Positions 7,801 through 9,884 of a stretch of 9,884 nt of DNA are shown in pieces. Both the position numbers and the translations under genes were made by a program. Each line of letters opens with the position of its first letter. Position 1 is the first letter of the stretch. The notes below the pieces were generated by a model. It worked only from the letters and a program-made list of their open reading frames with translations. It ran no database searches and was not told where the DNA came from. The stretch is from DASQDN01 sp035630195 (GTDB lineage: Bacteria > Acidobacteriota > Terriglobia > Bryobacterales > Bryobacteraceae): NCBI GenBank assembly GCA_035630195.1, contig DASQLD010000268.1, positions 1 through 9,884 of the forward strand. Reading direction: 5' to 3'.

Positions 7801-8067
7801 CTGAACGATTGCGGTTTTGAAGCCCGCGGCCTTAGCAGTTACGCGATATCTCCCGGGGTTCAAATTTGGGACGTCGTAGGTTCCAGCCTCGCGTGTTGTC
7901 GCGGTTCTGGAAACATTGGTGCCTTCATTTGTAATTACAACTTCGGTATTGGGCACAGTGGCTCCGGTCGGGTCAGTGACACTGCCTGTTACTGTGCCGA
8001 ACGTCGCCTGCGCAAACAAGGCAGGCGAAAAGGAAAGGAGAAGAAGGAAAGCGAACATCGCTCGCAT
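4828..8067 (-). CDS. TonB-dependent receptor with carboxypeptidase-regulatory-like N-terminal domain (1079 aa)
   Basis: This is an outer-membrane receptor of the large acidobacterial TonB-dependent family (CarboxypepD_reg-like domain, plug, beta-barrel). Substrates of these proteins are mostly unknown; oligosaccharides or siderophores are usual guesses. The start at 8067 is supported by AAGGGGG 4 bases upstream (8072-8078). A signal peptide (residues 1 to about 19, FAFLLLLSFSPALFA) precedes an Ig-like domain at about 23-105 (TGSVTDPTGATVPNTEVVIT, PNLNPGRYRVTAKAAGFKTA). The plug follows at about 115-245 with DLPLN (141-145), NYFNVDGIS (about 186-194) and KSGTNDLHG (239-247). The barrel then begins with GGPVLRNKLFFFGTYEG (281-297). 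The protein ends in LDW, and the terminal aromatic residue is typical of Bam-assembled barrels. Length is normal and there are no frame breaks. No SusD-like gene is adjacent. It is transcribed away from the LRR gene, and its 3' side is flanked by the IS6-like remnant. Confidence 0.93.
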   Translation of the reverse strand: MRAMFAFLLLLSFSPALFAQATFGTVTGSVTDPTGATVPNTEVVITNEGTNVSRTATTREAGTYDVPNLNPGRYRVTAKAAGFKTAIVQNVDVTALRVVRVDLKLDVGEVGTEVTVQSTAPVIDTDSASIAAMKTSKDLNDLPLNIRSTVSGTGDSGLYRYVFLTPTGGQGGGSRFSLGGARGSQNYFNVDGISSNSPAFGNSIGPAEPSFESIQEVRFEIVNNKAEFGEVANITAITKSGTNDLHGALFWYHENAALNARSFFAQTLGQNIRNNFGASMGGPVLRNKLFFFGTYEGERQRQAAAINPNVPTTRMRAGDFSEVTGLALLNPFTGLPFANNVIPANLRYGGSVSWQDRFYPVPNFGAPTSTVANYRETVPQQLQHDQFDVRLDYAVSENNNLYGRVSFKESSPRVVDGGLPATSVGYRVQTRLARQVAISDTWTVTPRLINELKLGFARNYNAARGELLGQELVDMVGIQGLQPAPDVYNVPSVSIVGFTTVAPLAMQAPAENTYQFVDQLTYIRNRHSIKGGFEFRPQQYNAIQPAQFGSYSFTGFASGNAWADFLLGVPQTTSRNYVRPSRYARFYTVSAFIQDDYKASQNLTLNYGLRWDYNQPAYDKRDVIFNVDSANGRLVVPNQTIIDQYVNPLFPSQIPIVTAQTAGFPERSLRKGDLNNFQPRFGFAWRPFGGTKNVVRGGWGFYNDDFTADVFSPLYGGPFSLTESFVNTITNNTPTLTFQRPFLGAGTTGNVDVTGLDLNLRNAYAQQWNLTIERELGLSTGLRISYIGSRSTSLVYGRNVNQPAPSTTVFNQNRRPFPLYRNIVMRGNGGNQIYHGLSTQIERKWQSGLSYMAAWTWAKNLTDVDETGGVEGGTTIENAFDRRRERANAQYTPRHRFISTVIWELPFGSGKPFLSDGGFAGAVFGGWQLSGSFIAQTGDFLTPSFTGSDPSNTQVVGGIPDRIGDGNLPGDQRTIDRWFDASAFVVPPANAGRFGNSGRGIIVGPGRQTASAALFKSFPIRERMFFRVQVSFTNLFNHANFDIPSLNISAPAAVGTIRAIQTRDLAGPRNGLLGARLDW

Positions 8068-8217
8068 ACAGCCCCCTTAGCGGATCTGTGTTTTTCGGGA
8101 TTTGCCGTTCCCGGCGCGCATTTCCAGTATGGCGGAATAGCAGATAAAAGTGGAGGATCATTTACGATTAGGGTGACTGTAATTCGATATACTTAGCGAA
8201 TCGACCCGGTAAATGCG
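8068..8217. promoter_or_regulatory. Divergent promoter region between the TonB receptor and the LRR protein
   Basis: This 150-bp gap must carry promoters for both flanking genes. On the plus strand TATACT at 8188-8193 is a good -10 candidate. A matching -35 is weak (TTTACG at 8161-8166, spacing too long). Transcription from that box would begin about 8200, leaving a leader of under 20 bases before ATG 8218 with no Shine-Dalgarno. For the receptor, the 5' leader contains the ribosome binding site and a small dyad (CGGGA 8096-8100 with TCCCG 8109-8113). No operator is assigned. Confidence 0.45.
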
Positions 8218-9884
8218 ATGCGGCCGGCCTTTTTTTTCTTTGCTATTTCGATGTTTTCCGCGGGCTTTGCGTCCGATCGCACGGTAGCCGAATGGGTATT
8301 GCGGATCGGTGGATGCGTCAGCGTCGACGGCGCGCGCAGGCCAGTCTGGGACGTACGCGACCTGCCGGATCACGACTTCACAGTCACCGGAGTGAATCTC
8401 GTTCCGGTTTTAGTCGATCCCCTGGAATTCAAACGATTGGCGGGGCTTGCCCACTTAAAGGAACTGTACATCTCGGGTCGCTCGTGGCACTCGATGCCGG
8501 TCAGGGTTTCACGCGACTCGTTGAAAGTCTTCGGGACTCTCACGACTCTCGAACGCTTCGTTCTTAGTCTGCCGGTGCAAACCGAGATCCCGCTCGACGA
8601 TGACTCGCTCGCGGGCTTGGCGACGTTGGTCAATCTGAAGGAACTTCGTCTCGCGCAGACGATTGTCAGAGGGCGAGCGCTTGCGCCGTTCACGCAGCTC
8701 AACTCTCTCGATTTAGACCATACACGCCTTGATGACGCGGCAATGCGCAATTTGCAGACGATGCCGAATCTGACCAAGCTCTACGCTCGCGACACGATGA
8801 TCACGGACGAAGGCTTGCAATACCTGAAGGACCTTCGTCAACTCACGGAGCTAGATCTGTATGGTACGAAAATCAGCGATGCGGGTATCGTTCATTTGAA
8901 GGAATTGAAGAATCTTCGGAAGCTGAATCTGCTGGGCGCTAATGTCACCGATGCAGGCGTCGAGGTTCTCACCGGGCTGACGAATCTCGAAGAACTGAAT
9001 CTGTATCGCACGAAAATTACCAACGCCGGTGTCGAGAAGTTGAAAACACTCACGCGGCTACGCGAACTGGACCTCAGGTACACGCAGGTAACGCGCGGCG
9101 GTGTCACTGCGATCGCGTCCGCACTCCCGAAATGTCACGTTGAGTTCATTGATGCGTTCCTCGATGCATCGGGCGCACAATCAGCGTCGTTACCCAAGCC
9201 GGAGGGTTCCGGAGCGGCTAGCATCGCGAAGTGGATTGAGCGCCGCGGCGGCAAGGTCACGATGGACAGCGGCATTGTCCGCGAAGTGTCGATGGTGTCG
9301 AACGGGCTCAGTGACGCGGAACTTGGCAATCTAGCTGAGATTCTCCCCACCGTCAAGAACCTTAATCTTCAGGCGACCGAAGTCGGCGATATTGGGATGA
9401 AGCGGCTCGCGGCGTCGTGTTCCTTGGGAGAGCTGGAGCTTGCGTACACGACTGTTTCCGATGAGGGTTTGCGCCTGCTCTCCAACTGCAAATCGCTCCG
9501 CAGTCTCGGCCTAAGCTACACGCTTGTACACGGGTCCGGGCTTCGGGCATTCCAGTCGCTCGAAGAGTTGGATCTGTCCGGCGCGTCGATCACCGATGAG
9601 GGCCTGGCCGAACTCGCGGGTTTGAAGAAGCTGCGGCGGCTGTCACTGAAGTACTCGGATATCACCGACGCAGGCCTGCAGCAGTTGAGTGCCATGCAGG
9701 AACTGAGGCGGCTCGATTTAACGGGCTCCGATGTCACGGATGCCGGTCTGCAACATCTCGGAAAGCTGACTGCGCTCTCGGAATTGTTGCTGAGTCATGG
9801 ACGCTTCACCGACAAAGGACTGTCGGCGCTGACCGGGCTCACGAATTTGAAGCGCCTCGAGCTTGTGCGCACGAGGACCACCGA
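8218..9884 (+). CDS. Exported leucine-rich-repeat protein, two LRR blocks, 3' end beyond the window
   Basis: The frame is open from ATG 8218 to the last base (555 codons, no stop). An in-frame TAG at 8194-8196 leaves 8218 as the first usable start. No ribosome binding site is visible. MRPAFFFFAISMFSAGFA is a signal peptide, so the protein is probably periplasmic or secreted. Residues about 20-60 form a cap (VAEWVLRIGGCVSVDG). Repeats of about 24 residues with the pattern L..L.L..T.ITDAGL..L run from about 130 to 305 (for example LTELDLYGTKISDAGIVHLK). A Ser/Gly/Pro-rich linker at about 312-333 follows, then a second cap-like segment (IAKWIERRGGKVTMDSG, 336-352) and a second LRR block from about 355 to the edge. 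Such T-x-I-T-D-x-G-L repeats are common in Acidobacteriota and Planctomycetota and suggest protein-protein binding. The ligand is unknown. A further C-terminal domain cannot be excluded. Confidence 0.88.
   Translation, partial: MRPAFFFFAISMFSAGFASDRTVAEWVLRIGGCVSVDGARRPVWDVRDLPDHDFTVTGVNLVPVLVDPLEFKRLAGLAHLKELYISGRSWHSMPVRVSRDSLKVFGTLTTLERFVLSLPVQTEIPLDDDSLAGLATLVNLKELRLAQTIVRGRALAPFTQLNSLDLDHTRLDDAAMRNLQTMPNLTKLYARDTMITDEGLQYLKDLRQLTELDLYGTKISDAGIVHLKELKNLRKLNLLGANVTDAGVEVLTGLTNLEELNLYRTKITNAGVEKLKTLTRLRELDLRYTQVTRGGVTAIASALPKCHVEFIDAFLDASGAQSASLPKPEGSGAASIAKWIERRGGKVTMDSGIVREVSMVSNGLSDAELGNLAEILPTVKNLNLQATEVGDIGMKRLAASCSLGELELAYTTVSDEGLRLLSNCKSLRSLGLSYTLVHGSGLRAFQSLEELDLSGASITDEGLAELAGLKKLRRLSLKYSDITDAGLQQLSAMQELRRLDLTGSDVTDAGLQHLGKLTALSELLLSHGRFTDKGLSALTGLTNLKRLELVRTRTT

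Noticed and set aside
8204..8237. GC-rich sequence plus T8 as an intrinsic terminator
   Set aside because: GGCCGGCC has no loop and CCGG...CCGG gives only a 4-bp stem; the Ts are codons of the signal peptide.
8370..9737. Minus-strand open frames opposite the LRR gene
   Set aside because: Ser/Arg-rich shadows of the LRR repeats, with no ribosome binding sites or family motifs.

Overview
The window looks like chromosomal DNA of an Acidobacteriota member, probably Bryobacterales/Solibacter-like. This is inferred from content: a large TonB-dependent receptor with a carboxypeptidase-regulatory N-domain and no SusD partner, a remnant of a second one, a Tat-signal SelA-like PLP enzyme with a C-terminal beta domain, and a secreted leucine-rich-repeat protein. 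No database search was possible, so family names rest on recognised motifs.

Layout. Positions 1-380 hold the C-terminal end of an IS110-family transposase with a frameshift. Positions 508-1164 hold a TonB-dependent receptor cut off in its plug domain. Positions 1171-2265 (minus strand) hold a RibD-C/dihydrofolate-reductase-like gene followed by arfB, the GGQ ribosome-rescue hydrolase; both contain several one-base frameshifts. Positions 2525-4175 (plus) hold the SelA-like gene, frameshifted twice in its first 470 bases. Positions 4176-4827 contain a 23-bp tandem duplication and a 438-bp internally deleted IS6-like element with both inverted repeats still present. Positions 4828-8067 (minus) hold an intact 1079-residue TonB-dependent receptor. 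A 150-bp divergent promoter region separates it from an LRR protein gene (8218 onward, plus) that is still open at the window end after 555 codons.

The left third and the right two thirds differ strongly. I count eight reading-frame breaks between 213 and 2991 in five genes, and none in the large genes from 2991 to 9884 (the IS6-like remnant at 4443-4732 is separately eroded). Protein conservation between the breaks is good and in-frame nonsense codons are not prominent. The cause is either recent decay of an IS-associated region or local sequence error; read mapping would decide.

The intact genes are envelope functions: an outer-membrane receptor of unknown substrate and a divergently transcribed exported LRR protein. 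The SelA-like enzyme also appears to be exported. I see no phage, CRISPR, toxin-antitoxin, RNA gene or biosynthetic cluster, and no convincing new multi-gene system. The items most worth a second look are the frameshift cluster, the deleted IS6-like element, the exported SelA-like fusion and the two-block LRR protein.
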